The notes below the pieces were generated by a model. The model saw only the letters and a list, made by a program, of their open reading frames with translations, was not told the origin of the DNA and ran no database searches. From Verrucomicrobiota bacterium (GTDB lineage: Bacteria; Verrucomicrobiota; Kiritimatiellia; SS1-B-03-39; UBA6053), in NCBI GenBank assembly GCA_020831635.1, contig JAFIGC010000015.1, positions 1 to 61,609 on the forward strand: DNA of 61,609 nucleotides. Direction: 5' to 3'. The position numbers were made by a program, and so were the translations under genes. Of the stretch, positions 26,401 to 32,408 are shown piece by piece. Position 1 is the stretch's first letter; each line of letters opens with the position of its first letter.

Positions 26401-27516
26401 GACTTGGACGTGCCCGTCAGCGTGATTTACGGGGGACAAAGCGACTTTCGGAAACTGCGTCGGGAAGGCTTTCCCTTTGCCCGTTCCGTGAACATCGCCA
26501 CCGAGCTGAGCCAGGCCGAACTGCATTTGCCCCGTCGCCGGAATTGGCTGCATTTTGATGGCAGCATGAGTTTGGTGCACGACGCGGCCGACTTCCAGGC
26601 CGGAGAATTGCAATACCAGACCCATGTGGCCAAACGACTTGCCGAAACCCTGAAAACCGGGGACGAATATGGTCGGACCCGGGCGATGTTCAATTTCAGA
26701 AACGTGTCAGGACAAATCGAAGCCGCCGCCGAAGATGAACGGTATGCGTACAGTGAAGAAATGAATCGCCAGCGTGAATCCGCCATCCAGGTGTTGAGTG
26801 AAGTGCAAGCCGACCCTTTTGGCAAGGCGAGGACCGATCAAGCTTTGGACAATCGTCTCAGTTTGAATCAACAGTTTGATGTCCAGGGGAATACCTGGGG
26901 AAACAATCAGGTCTTGCACAATCCCAGCAATTTCGCCGTGCCCGTGGAAACTGCCGAGGTTCGCGACGGCCAGGCGCAGCAAATCGATTATTCGCAACTC
27001 AGATCGGGGCGGGTCTCCGGGCGCGCGGTTCCGGATACCCCGGCACCGGGAATCAGCCTCTCCAAACTCGCGCAACCGCCGCGTCAGCGGGGTCAACAAC
27101 AGCAACTGGAAGCCTACGCCAGCCGACTTCACGAAGAAGAGGAGCAAGCCCCCGATGAGATTGCGCTGGAGAAACCCGTGGATCTCATGCCCCGACCCGA
27201 CCCGACCCTGACCCAGGTGTATCGTTTCACCACGCCCCGTGGCGATTTGCACGTCACCGCCTGGAGTCTCTCCCAGGAAGCCGAGGAAGGCTGGATACGC
27301 TTCGGTGCTTTCCTGGCGGCACTGCTGCTTGCCCTACTGCTATGGATGCGGCTGAAACGCCCGGCCCGAAAACCCGCAAGCGCCCGGGGCTGGTTGTGGC
27401 TCGGACTCGGTTTGTTGAGCATGTTGATCGGATTCCTGCCCGTCTACGGCATGATCCTCTTCGTGGTGGGCATCGTCTGCCTCGTACTCCATCGGAGGGA
27501 AGAGAAATACGTGTAA
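20425..27516 (+). CDS. giant exported membrane protein B (two modules)
   Basis: A 2363-residue protein paralogous in layout to protein A. Signal peptide MKRNLLLLCCMILGSVFA; then LAELPALLQQRAERILLPLD (about residues 33-52), the counterpart of protein A's YIPYEEF motif. A first ectodomain runs to residue ~1060, followed by a membrane cluster (about 1062-1160). A second module then starts with the analogous MVPVKTHEDLMEKIRKQ (about 1191-1207), an ectodomain to ~2285 and a final two-to-three-helix membrane region. A Gln/Asn-rich linker (QQFDVQGNTWGNNQVLHNPS) precedes the last helices. Start ATG 20425 lies inside protein A's last codons, so the two are co-translated. No catalytic motif recognised. 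Two paired hairpins follow the stop. Confidence 0.75.
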   Translation: MKRNLLLLCCMILGSVFADAPPESTPRIAVVPLAELPALLQQRAERILLPLDAWEDLQRRVREADALRPPQSAAGGGFEMRLYLRSDRVWVEAEGLVEGLAEGLHELEIAHEGIHWTRAELDDAPAELGGVPGKSLSLYFEGRGQRRLQLGGWIPLVEETAMRSLRLTLPDLPVDLRLFASPEVEIVTGAVLPLGQTDDGSDHVEYLVSPSEGKLHLVFRAHTLDDGLPPMIRAHHTLVSEVETSGELFSLHTRLMFMNQSPRVVHLSLPPGVSVFDVAGDAVLRWQGSESGDLEIHLRKDLRGAQNLFVRGMRENETSEAWSPPLPKLRGAEWERHLIVLRLKPPLRLQSLDPGDSQPVSTAKILSTLTREQRDPSGIVGTWFLAGDATPPQGRFHQPPVEVNAVVDLRLSLLEDSQQLDGGVTLVSRGGGVFDARFVLPASWEIQFVHDERNQELSHEIYAEAEDRQRVHVFFGKEMPEGTPANIRFRARRVPGDWLTSGGTGTLAFPDFDLPDVEAYSGGLAVQTHGELSLRATRLEGLTPMDENEKRRFGFPAAALSRAWRFEEPGYALELETTRLQAERQAEIFSFFRMERESLRARYEIIQTVRRARVRDLSFTLPVVLPATAELSGEKGTVIGEFSREPEGEGERWTVRLAEGGLGEVHLSLDAVYPLETDTPIPLPLPRVVDVEIQSGHVTLEGTPEYETTVLGAPRAVDVGETSEAVYLPGSRLLGTFMYLTDVPEMSLIAKEQPLVFVPNALIRRLRLMTWLSQGGVHLTEAWFEVEADAGFISAHLPGASEIWSVQVDGKAVEPRLGDNGHWLIPLQGAAGTSGRSKRVQLLYAGHHAPLSVRSRLQLEAPRLAVHEREGETPELLTIETEWELVLPNGFRLDTSRGSATPLHRPRRPLAITGLARALWMLGGGHEYNLAGRGLISSGKDSRMLAGAQEVDPRDLESVLFIEEDSVDFLFSDAVDSAPADRRAPPPAPARPQAGERLDTAVGRDRFRRELAQVQSQLPDAPTGFRSLTLGLQGRRDGIRFTHLGDAPVLDVTLNSSSRWDTLAWGAGLLVFFGGLFFLSGTRKMRMAYILGTMLLATLLAALPGLFAFVTVFNAAFYAAALLFPFYVIAGICRWVCGPVVRWLPRALAASLFLILIIPPGLEAREPRPTPLPLPDDLWIMPASETGPQKIMVPVKTHEDLMEKIRKQDQPDVSKEFTLTWQASETRVSLPEGGEDRLLLHTTLRFRSRGMHEGLLPLMSGNLKLVSTHVGAAIQLVRTPEGLALRVNAPGEHELRFAQEVPVADLAEGKQVETFVPALAGHRVLIQVPADTELHLLSEPQSRVMHSGTESVEEETFTRADGQLKLRWRSSHAPSSIDSVMQIESMAVLDLQREGSTLVWDADIRLRGTTRSFVDFDPPAGWRIGDVEGDNVRGREFPGEGPTLRVHFLRPVNDRVQLRIHFFQSTEEEVVAEGGGQSLRPPSFPGAMRHTGQVLIRHPENTRARVVSAEGFRREELNVTPYQSLVQSLEATVLASQPFQTHAFFNANASLRVELDPLTARYQAHWERIFRIAQREQILETRCRVTIEDAPLYVLEFVVPNALEITSVVAPGSSSWHAEPGETVTRLTVHAANGWTREATVILIGRFQQELEGVPIELPGIQLTGAHRETGDWVIQADPFYQVETEALNGIRPIPMENVHAWLASPQRSSAQQALRFDRGDHTGRVVLRRRPAEVTATSFTNLRVTDRVMEETHLLDFRIRGSGVREFVFEIPAHLAEAHMRIPLLRSREITPISGEPERVRVRVELQDEVMDQLLILLEHDRALKPGAVELRGPRIRTGRVGRSYFTLENAGRDELRLLDTNGLETLTRQHAEWALAATHLKGDATHALISREGVDDPMLSFELHEREQVQTVGASIGLAKVVMVMDDSGAYRAQWTGQVDNRTEQFLIMELPETSRLLMVTVAGNVVRPAMDPAGGKGRIRIPLVKTAAGDLDVPVSVIYGGQSDFRKLRREGFPFARSVNIATELSQAELHLPRRRNWLHFDGSMSLVHDAADFQAGELQYQTHVAKRLAETLKTGDEYGRTRAMFNFRNVSGQIEAAAEDERYAYSEEMNRQRESAIQVLSEVQADPFGKARTDQALDNRLSLNQQFDVQGNTWGNNQVLHNPSNFAVPVETAEVRDGQAQQIDYSQLRSGRVSGRAVPDTPAPGISLSKLAQPPRQRGQQQQLEAYASRLHEEEEQAPDEIALEKPVDLMPRPDPTLTQVYRFTTPRGDLHVTAWSLSQEAEEGWIRFGAFLAALLLALLLWMRLKRPARKPASARGWLWLGLGLLSMLIGFLPVYGMILFVVGIVCLVLHRREEKYV

Positions 27517-27530
27517 AAAAAGGAATAAAC

Positions 27531-27571
27531 GTCTTCCGAGTCGGAAGACCCCCACGAACTTGTTTCGTGGG
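27531..27571. repeat. paired hairpins behind giant gene B
   Basis: GTCTTCCGAGTCGGAAGAC (27531-27549) is a perfect hairpin and is followed by CCCACGAA...TTCGTGGG (27551-27571). There is no T-tract, so they are not classical intrinsic terminators, but they could stabilise the 3' end of the giant mRNA. Confidence 0.5.
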
Positions 27572-27656
27572 TGAACGGCACCCTCGGCTTCTTCCCGGAA
27601 TCCTCTACTGACCTCCTGATCTCGGACGAGATATTGGGGTGAAGACAGGAGTAACA

Positions 27657-27818
27657 TCCGATCCAATCCTCCGAATTTATTTGAACAGGAGGACGCAGAG
27701 GGAGCAGAGGGAAATGGCGGTAGAGTTCCCTTTGCTGCCATTGCTTGCTTCTGTTCCAATCCTTTGTGGTTTTTGAACAGAAGGTCGCGAAGGAAGCGAA
27801 GAATTGTAGTGGCGTTGC
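27657..27818 (+). repeat. family E then family F repeats
   Basis: E (27657-27720) contains TTTGAACAGGAGGACGCAGA. F (27725-27818) contains GTTCCAATCCTTTGTGGTTT and GAACAGAAGGTCGCGAAGGA. The same E-then-F order is at 51241-51720. Confidence 0.75.
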
Positions 27819-27895
27819 TCTGTTACACTTGAACTCAAGTTCAGACCGATTTGTCTGTAAAGGGCAGGAGTAAATTGCATACGCATCAATCATCT

Positions 27896-27941
27896 TTCCG
27901 ACACTCGGAAGCCGTAAAAATAATCTTTCCGAGCGTCGGAA
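27896..27941. repeat. family B palindromes x2
   Basis: TTCCGACACTCGGAA (27896-27910) and TTCCGAGCGTCGGAA (27927-27941) are spaced 31 bp apart, as are the two copies at 2039-2084. Confidence 0.75.
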
Positions 27942-27989
27942 AACCTATTGTGGGAAATCCAGAGGGCTTTTTCTATTGAAGCAGGGAAG

Positions 27990-28162
27990 GAGTGGCATCC
28001 CGTTGGGATGCGGTTTCGTGTGGGGATGCAAATTCCGGGGTTTCACCCCGGTCTGACGAGTGGCATCCCGTTGGGATGCAAGTTCCGGAATGAAACACCC
28101 ATTTCCCAATCGACCCCAACGGGGTCTCACCCGTCAGCCCGGCGGCAACGCCCCGGGAAACG
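27990..28162 (+). repeat. family D repeat and GGCGGCAACGCC module
   Basis: GAGTGGCATCCCGTTGGGATG occurs twice (from 27990 and from 28059) around CCGGGGTTTCACCCCGGTCT. The stretch 28126-28162 repeats the module seen in reverse at 1864-1901. The GGCATCCCGTTGGGATGC palindromes could fold in RNA. Confidence 0.75.
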
Positions 28163-28597
28163 TATCCAACCCGTTTGCCGACCCCAACGGGGTCGCACCC
28201 TACTTTGTCACGAGCTTTGTCGAAAGCTTTATCTGGGTTTCATTCTTAGAAACGTATTTGACCTTGCGATTAAACCACGTTTAAATGCCCAATAATTTGA
28301 GGTCTGATATTCAACGTAGATAAGCCGTGGGCAAGGGGCGATCAAGTCCCGCCGCCCACGGAAATTCCATTCATGATTTGTTCACCCTGAGAGGGTGATT
28401 CACACCGGAGCCACCCCATTTTTCACATGTACGCAGGGATAAGGCATCCTTTCAGGATGCACTTCATTTTCAACTGGAAACCGGGGGTATTTCGCTTCGT
28501 TCGAACCCCGGCTACGCTGAGTGCCCCTTTCAGGGCAAAAAAATCTTGACGTTCACTCAGGGAATTTACATGATACCCGAAAATTGCTTATTAACTC

Positions 28598-28604
28598 GTT
28601 AGGC
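28598..28604 (+). other. possible cassette-array boundary (GTTAGGC)
   Basis: GTTAGGC fits the integron core consensus GTTRRRY and precedes the first small gene by 20 bases, as expected at the start of a cassette. No matching R'' box or integrase gene was found next to it. Confidence 0.35.
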
Positions 28605-28623
28605 TCAAAGAAAGGATTGACGA

Positions 28624-29010
28624 ATGAGCTTCGTACACACATTCAGATGCTGGCTAAACGAATCACTTGCGCAGGATGTACCCGATTCCGTCAAAGCTTT
28701 TTCGTTCAACCTCTTTGAACCAGCTATGGTAGATGGCGTGAAATTTGGGGTTGAGGTTGTCGGAACAGGAGAGTTTGACGAAGACGATCCCGATTGGGCA
28801 TGTGATGAAGTCTGGGAGCCAGTCCCCAGAGGAATCTGCATTCCCGTCGATTTCTCCAGTGAAGAGTGGGAAACATGTACTCAGAAATTGAAGATATTGC
28901 TTCTAGGACAACTTGAAGTTGACTCTCCGGCGATGGGCATCCTCAAATCGAGGAATGGCATCGGTTTGGGCTTTATCGATGGTGATCTCGAAATCATATG
29001 GAAACCCTAA
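28624..29010 (+). CDS. small acidic cytosolic protein (cassette gene)
   Basis: A 128-residue acidic protein (TGEFDEDDPDWACDEVWEPV, CIPVDFSSEEWETCTQKLK) with no signal peptide and no recognised domain. The composition resembles immunity-type proteins, but there is no homology claim. Its last 13 bases overlap the next gene, so the two are one unit. AT-richer than flanking core genes. First gene of the cassette-like stretch. Confidence 0.65.
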   Translation: MSFVHTFRCWLNESLAQDVPDSVKAFSFNLFEPAMVDGVKFGVEVVGTGEFDEDDPDWACDEVWEPVPRGICIPVDFSSEEWETCTQKLKILLLGQLEVDSPAMGILKSRNGIGLGFIDGDLEIIWKP

Positions 29011-29351
29011 CCATTTCCGACACCGAACGAGTCGGTGTGGGAAAGAGAATAAGAATGCAGCATATCGGATTACAACGAGAAACAGAAGATGGTGAGGTGG
29101 AAGCCGTTTACGGTGAAGGAAAATCCATTGATTTGATTTTGCTCACCTCTAATTTGGAAAGAACATCATGCCTCCGGTTTATCGACCCCTATGGCGATAC
29201 AGTTTTCAATCAGTTACAGATACCAGTTCTTATCGAAGAAATCCAGGCTGTTGTCGCGAACGCTCAGGAATCGTTAGACATCACTGAAGTTATTGATTTT
29301 CTGAAGAATTCTATTGACCTGCATACACATGTGCGGTTTTGTGGAGATTAG
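28998..29351 (+). CDS. small hypothetical protein (cassette gene)
   Basis: A 117-residue cytosolic protein of unknown function with an N-terminal beta-rich part (VGKRIRMQHIGLQRETEDGE) and a C-terminal helix (VLIEEIQAVVANAQESLDIT). Overlaps the preceding gene by 13 bases and is probably translationally coupled to it. Between its stop and attC 29614-29673 lies an inverted-repeat element. Confidence 0.65.
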   Translation: METLTISDTERVGVGKRIRMQHIGLQRETEDGEVEAVYGEGKSIDLILLTSNLERTSCLRFIDPYGDTVFNQLQIPVLIEEIQAVVANAQESLDITEVIDFLKNSIDLHTHVRFCGD

Positions 29352-29431
29352 AAAGGTTCAACCATTTGTAGGTGGTGATGCTACGCTTCACAAAGCCCAA
29401 ACCCTTTGACACGAAAGAAAGAACATAATCA

Positions 29432-29607
29432 AACCACGGATAGCACGGATGAACACGGATCATGTGTGGGAAAAAGCACATGTGAACGGAGAAATCCGGG
29501 AGAAAAATCCAAACGAACGAGGGTATCGAATTGCCAAAACCCTGAAAAAAACTAAACTCTCAGAAGAAATGAATATCCGTGTACATCCGTGCCATCCGTG
29601 GTTAAAA
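29432..29607. repeat. inverted-repeat element (ACCACGGAT... / ATCCGTGGT)
   Basis: AACCACGGATAGCACGGATG at 29434 is mirrored by CATCCGTGCCATCCGTGGTT ending near 29603. The ~110-bp middle has no gene. This sequence type is widespread as a dispersed repeat in many bacteria. Its presence shifts the apparent start of the next long frame upstream, but that extension is repeat DNA. Confidence 0.7.
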
Positions 29608-29613
29608 ACAACC

Positions 29614-29673
29614 CGCCAACCATCAGTCGCACTCAACCTCGTAAACTCGGCCCGGTGGACTCATAAGATGAGA
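29614..29673 (+). other. attC-like site, degenerate R' box
   Basis: R'' CGCCAAC (29614-29620). Arms AGTCGCAC (29625-29632) and GTGGACT (29655-29661) pair apart from one unpaired extra base (G), the hallmark of attC. The centre is AACCTCGTAAACTCGG, shared with the site at 30936. The R' position (29667-29673) reads GATGAGA instead of GTTRRRY. Total length is exactly 60 bp, like the two intact sites. Confidence 0.6.
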
Positions 29674-29679
29674 TGGAAT

Positions 29680-30390
29680 ATGAAAACCACTTTGATTGAT
29701 CAGTACAACAAAGCCGGCTCTGAAGGCGACTTAATCCATCGAATGGGGATAGGGTTGTATGGGGCGTATTCATGGGTCATGGTTCTCCTATACGTGGTAA
29801 TCATTTCACATGTGAATGCCGTGGAAATTGGAGATACACGTTCCCAGGTTCTTGATAAAATGGGAAAGCCTCGGATGATTTTGAAAAAGGGAAACGCAGA
29901 ACATCTTTTCTGGGAAAACGGGATTTTCACTGAACTCGAAGATGGTCGGGTCGTCCGTTTCAATTCAATGGTCAAGGATGTTCATCAGAACAGCGGAGAA
30001 AATCCCAATCTCACTCAGGAACAAATCAACGCTAGATCGACGAAATCGCTTGATGCTGAGATTCAAGAGATTTCCGAATATACTACGATGAAAATATTGG
30101 ATAAGGTGACGACCCTCTTGTCTGAACAAGCGCCCTCCGCCCCACAGAAATTTTGGCAGGATTTTAGGGATGCACACAAGGAGACTGTGGTGACATTGTA
30201 TGCCAGGGATATACACCCTATCATTCTTGAAAACGAACATGACACTTATTCTGTTGTTGAAGAGTTCACATACACATTCACCAAGAGACACATAAAAAGA
30301 CTTATAAATTTGGCAGTTGATGATCTTGTGTCTGAAGGGTATCTCAGTCCTAACCGGGCGAAAGTAATTTTGGAGCACATGAATCGCTGA
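29680..30390 (+). CDS. exported hypothetical protein (cassette gene)
   Basis: A 236-residue protein starting at ATG 29680. After a charged leader (MKTTLIDQYNKAGSEGDLIH) it has a hydrophobic segment (YSWVMVLLYVVIISHVNA) followed by VEIGDTRSQVLDKMGKPRMI, resembling SmpA/BamE-like or DUF2845-type lipoprotein starts (a G-xT-xxxV-xxxMGxP motif). The C-terminal ~140 residues are helical. Start choice: the longer frame runs into the repeat at 29432-29607. Function unknown. Confidence 0.6.
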   Translation: MKTTLIDQYNKAGSEGDLIHRMGIGLYGAYSWVMVLLYVVIISHVNAVEIGDTRSQVLDKMGKPRMILKKGNAEHLFWENGIFTELEDGRVVRFNSMVKDVHQNSGENPNLTQEQINARSTKSLDAEIQEISEYTTMKILDKVTTLLSEQAPSAPQKFWQDFRDAHKETVVTLYARDIHPIILENEHDTYSVVEEFTYTFTKRHIKRLINLAVDDLVSEGYLSPNRAKVILEHMNR

Positions 30391-30569
30391 GTATCTTCCT
30401 CTGCGCCCAGTCCCCCGCCACAGAAGAAAATTTCAATGATTGAACAGGGATTGCGGTAACAAAAACATCGACTAAGGAGAATGAAATGGTAAGTATGAAG
30501 TCCACCCACCCATGCGGCTTAACCCGTCAAATAGGCTGGTGAGAACGCTTCGCGTTCCACAGTCTGATC

Positions 30570-30576
30570 GTTGGCA
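30570..30576 (+). other. possible attC R' box (GTTGGCA)
   Basis: GTTGGCA fits GTTRRRY and lies seven bases before the next small gene. Upstream CAGTCTGAT could pair imperfectly with CATCGACT near 30466. A full attC is not convincing. Confidence 0.3.
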
Positions 30577-30582
30577 ACATGA

Positions 30583-30966
30583 ATGAATGAGACAATGGAT
30601 ATCCTTTCGAGTCTGTACCAAGAACTCGATACAAACTGGCAGTTGACTGTATTGCTATTCATCGGAGTATATATACTCCTTGTACTCACGGGAACCATGC
30701 TCGCTTCCGTCCGTCGGCGGTGGGCCATCTCAGTGGCTCAGCCTGTCTTTCCTCTGCTCTATCCATTTTGGTGCTGGGCCAACTACCAAGCGTTCCTCTG
30801 GTCGAAGGGGCATGGCATTCCCTTGCTCTGGCGCCCCTTCACCATGATCGCGTGGATCATGCTCTGGGCAAGACCGCTTTTGTCTCTCTGGTTATTCACC
30901 ATGACCTTGCGAGTTAAATCAAACGAAAAAGAAATGGCCAACAAAACCCTTGGTCGAACCTCGTAA
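30583..30966 (+). CDS. small membrane protein (cassette gene)
   Basis: A 127-residue protein with three probable membrane segments: LTVLLFIGVYILLVLTGTML (about residues 21-40), WAISVAQPVFPLLYPFWCWA and FTMIAWIMLWARPLLSLWLF. No family recognised. Its last 10 codons lie within the following attC site, a common arrangement for integron cassettes. An alternative ATG at 30595 (MDILSS) is possible. Confidence 0.6.
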   Translation: MNETMDILSSLYQELDTNWQLTVLLFIGVYILLVLTGTMLASVRRRWAISVAQPVFPLLYPFWCWANYQAFLWSKGHGIPLLWRPFTMIAWIMLWARPLLSLWLFTMTLRVKSNEKEMANKTLGRTS

Positions 30967-30995
30967 ACTCGGTCCGATCAGGGTAAACGTTGGAT
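30936..30995 (+). other. attC site, 60 bp
   Basis: R'' GGCCAAC (30936-30942) and R' GTTGGAT (30989-30995). Arms ACCCTTGGTCG (30946-30956) and CGATCAGGGT (30975-30984) pair except for one extra T, as expected of an extrahelical base. The spacer AACCTCGTAAACTCGG is shared with the site at 29614. Confidence 0.75.
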
Positions 30996-30997
30996 TT

Positions 30998-31447
30998 ATG
31001 CTGATGAAATTCATACCTATCTTCATTCTTATGGCAGCGTTGCTTACAGGTTGTGCCACACCGATACCCGTTCAGGTGACACACACGGCAACAGGAGATC
31101 CCGTTGCCGATGTACTTGTACGTCGTCAAGGATCAGCAAACCGATGGGAAAAAATCACGAATCCTGTTGGAACTTTTTACCATCCAACCACGACTGCCGA
31201 AGCTGTATGGACGGATTCTGAAGGTCGAGGAATTTTCAACAAAATTGGCCGGAATGATTCGTACAGCATCGTTACAGCGTCAAGCGACCCGTTAACGGTG
31301 ATACTCGGCACCCATACCCTTTCGCTCGACCCGGGAACGAATACAGATTTCGCCGCATGGCAATACGATGCGCGAGAAATTGACGGGCAATGGCAGATCA
31401 ACGTCACGGAACCGGGCTGGAACTGTACGAGAGGTCAACCCAACTAA
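30998..31447 (+). CDS. lipoprotein (cassette gene)
   Basis: A 149-residue lipoprotein starting at ATG 30998 (or 31004), three bases after the attC R' box. Lipobox MAALLTGC gives a lipidated Cys at about residue 18. The mature part looks like a small beta-sandwich (VQVTHTATGDPVADVLVRRQ, YSIVTASSDPLTVILGTHTL). It is reminiscent of carboxypeptidase-regulatory-like folds. Function unknown. Confidence 0.65.
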   Translation: MLMKFIPIFILMAALLTGCATPIPVQVTHTATGDPVADVLVRRQGSANRWEKITNPVGTFYHPTTTAEAVWTDSEGRGIFNKIGRNDSYSIVTASSDPLTVILGTHTLSLDPGTNTDFAAWQYDAREIDGQWQINVTEPGWNCTRGQPN

Positions 31448-31574
31448 GCACCCATCTTGGCGGGGTCGGGTACGGCCGTACACCAGGTCGAGCGTCGGGA
31501 AGACCTATGATCCAAGCCTCCACTTTCCATTGATTTTTGTTGCAAAAAATGTCGCAAGATGCTTTATTTTAGGC

Positions 31575-32042
31575 ATGAAAACGGTTTACATCGAAACCAC
31601 CATTCCATCCTTCTATCACGAAACACGGGAAGAACCCATGTTTGCAGCGATGCGACAATGGACAAGGGACTGGTGGGCAGATGACAAAATAAATTATCAG
31701 AGCTTCACGTCAGATGCAGTGATCAATGAAATTGAATCCGGCAACCATCCGGAAAAACCCCAAAAACTTGCGCTAATGGAAAACATAGAGCTTTTGGCGA
31801 TTAACTGGGAGATCGAGGAAATCGTTGAAGTCTATATCTCGAATTATCTCATGCCAAAAGATGAATTGGGTGATGCCTTGCATCTGGCAATCGCCTCCTA
31901 TCATAAAATGGATTTTCTTTTGACTTGGAACTGTAAACATCTGGCCAACGCAAACAAACGCGACCATATTCGACGCATCAATGAACGACTTAAAATTTTC
32001 ACGCCTGAATTGGTCACCCCATACGAACTTATAGGAGAATGA
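31575..32042 (+). CDS. PIN-domain toxin-like protein (cassette gene)
   Basis: A 155-residue protein with MKTVYIETTIPSFYHETREE at the start, where the PIN Asp is replaced by Glu in YIETTIPS, as in a known subgroup of VapC-like proteins. Further motifs are FTSDAVINEIESGN, KDELGDALHLAIASYHKMDF and LLTWNCKHLANA. A likely antitoxin is encoded immediately downstream. The order toxin then antitoxin is typical of this subgroup. A ribonuclease activity is inferred from fold. Confidence 0.75.
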   Translation: MKTVYIETTIPSFYHETREEPMFAAMRQWTRDWWADDKINYQSFTSDAVINEIESGNHPEKPQKLALMENIELLAINWEIEEIVEVYISNYLMPKDELGDALHLAIASYHKMDFLLTWNCKHLANANKRDHIRRINERLKIFTPELVTPYELIGE

Positions 32043-32043
32043 C

Positions 32044-32211
32044 ATGCAAACCATTTCAACGATAGAAGAAGTTCGAGAAACGAGGAAGGAAATTTCCCGA
32101 CAATGTGACTTCGATCCTAAAAAATTAGTAAAGTACTATTTGGAACGGCAGAAAGCACGAATTCCAACCAGCAGTCACACCGAACCGCGAGTACGCGGTC
32201 CGGTGGACTGA
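32044..32211 (+). CDS. short antitoxin-like protein downstream of the PIN gene
   Basis: A 55-residue protein (starts MQTISTIEEVRETRKEISRQ) with one base between the PIN stop and its ATG. It is Lys/Arg/Glu-rich, consistent with a helical antitoxin, and contains CDFDPKKLVKYYLERQKARI. The last 17 codons, including the stop, are encoded within the attC site at 32162-32221. It pairs with the PIN protein by position. Confidence 0.65.
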   Translation: MQTISTIEEVRETRKEISRQCDFDPKKLVKYYLERQKARIPTSSHTEPRVRGPVD

Positions 32212-32221
32212 GACGTTATCA
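32162..32221 (+). other. attC site, 60 bp
   Basis: R'' TTCCAAC (32162-32168) and R' GTTATCA (32215-32221). Arms AGTCACACCG (32173-32182) and CGGTGGACT (32201-32209) pair with one extrahelical base (A). Inner stem CCGCG / CGCGG closes loop AGTA. This is the clearest attC in the window. Confidence 0.8.
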
Positions 32222-32408
32222 ATATGGAAGCCTTAGAAATAATTACGGGGCCGGGCGGTAGCTCGTAGAACTCGCTACGCGCACTCCAGGGACGCTTCGC
32301 GTCGGCATTCCACACTCCGCACTCCGCATTCGTCACTCGTCACTCGTCTTCCCTCCTCTTCTCTCTCATTGGGCTTGATTCCCGTCGAAGACTCTTTATG
32401 GGTTGTGC
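32222..32408. other. intergenic tail of the cassette region
   Basis: A GC-rich hairpin (GGGACGCTTCGCGTC) and an ACTCCGC tandem run (32308-32350) are visible. No gene. Probably holds the promoter of the glycosyltransferase operon. Confidence 0.5.

Larger units (their letters stand above)
27517..28590. repeat. repeat island 2 (no gene)
   Basis: About 1.1 kb without a gene. In order: palindromes just after giant gene B, family E and F repeats, family B palindromes, family D and a GCCCGGCGGCAACGCCCCGG module. A CCGTGGGC...GCCCACGG hairpin (28326-28361) follows, then GC-rich hairpins with CCTTTCAGGATGC and CCCCTTTCAGGGCAAA. Island 1 and island 3 share E and F in the same polarity relative to each other. 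Confidence 0.8.

Noticed and set aside
23884-26625. 913-codon minus-strand frame opposite giant protein B
   Set aside because: Rich in Gly/His/Gln/Phe as expected of an antisense shadow; the plus-strand protein has a signal peptide, membrane segments and coherent composition.
27531-27571. intrinsic terminator of giant gene B
   Set aside because: Two good hairpins but no T-tract follows either; kept as hairpin repeats only.
29449-29679. N-terminal extension of the exported cassette protein
   Set aside because: It reads through the inverted-repeat element and the attC-like site.
31438-31500. additional attC site behind the lipoprotein gene
   Set aside because: ACCCAAC and GTCGGGA are present about 63 bases apart, but the arms pair poorly and the R' box is GTC, not GTT.
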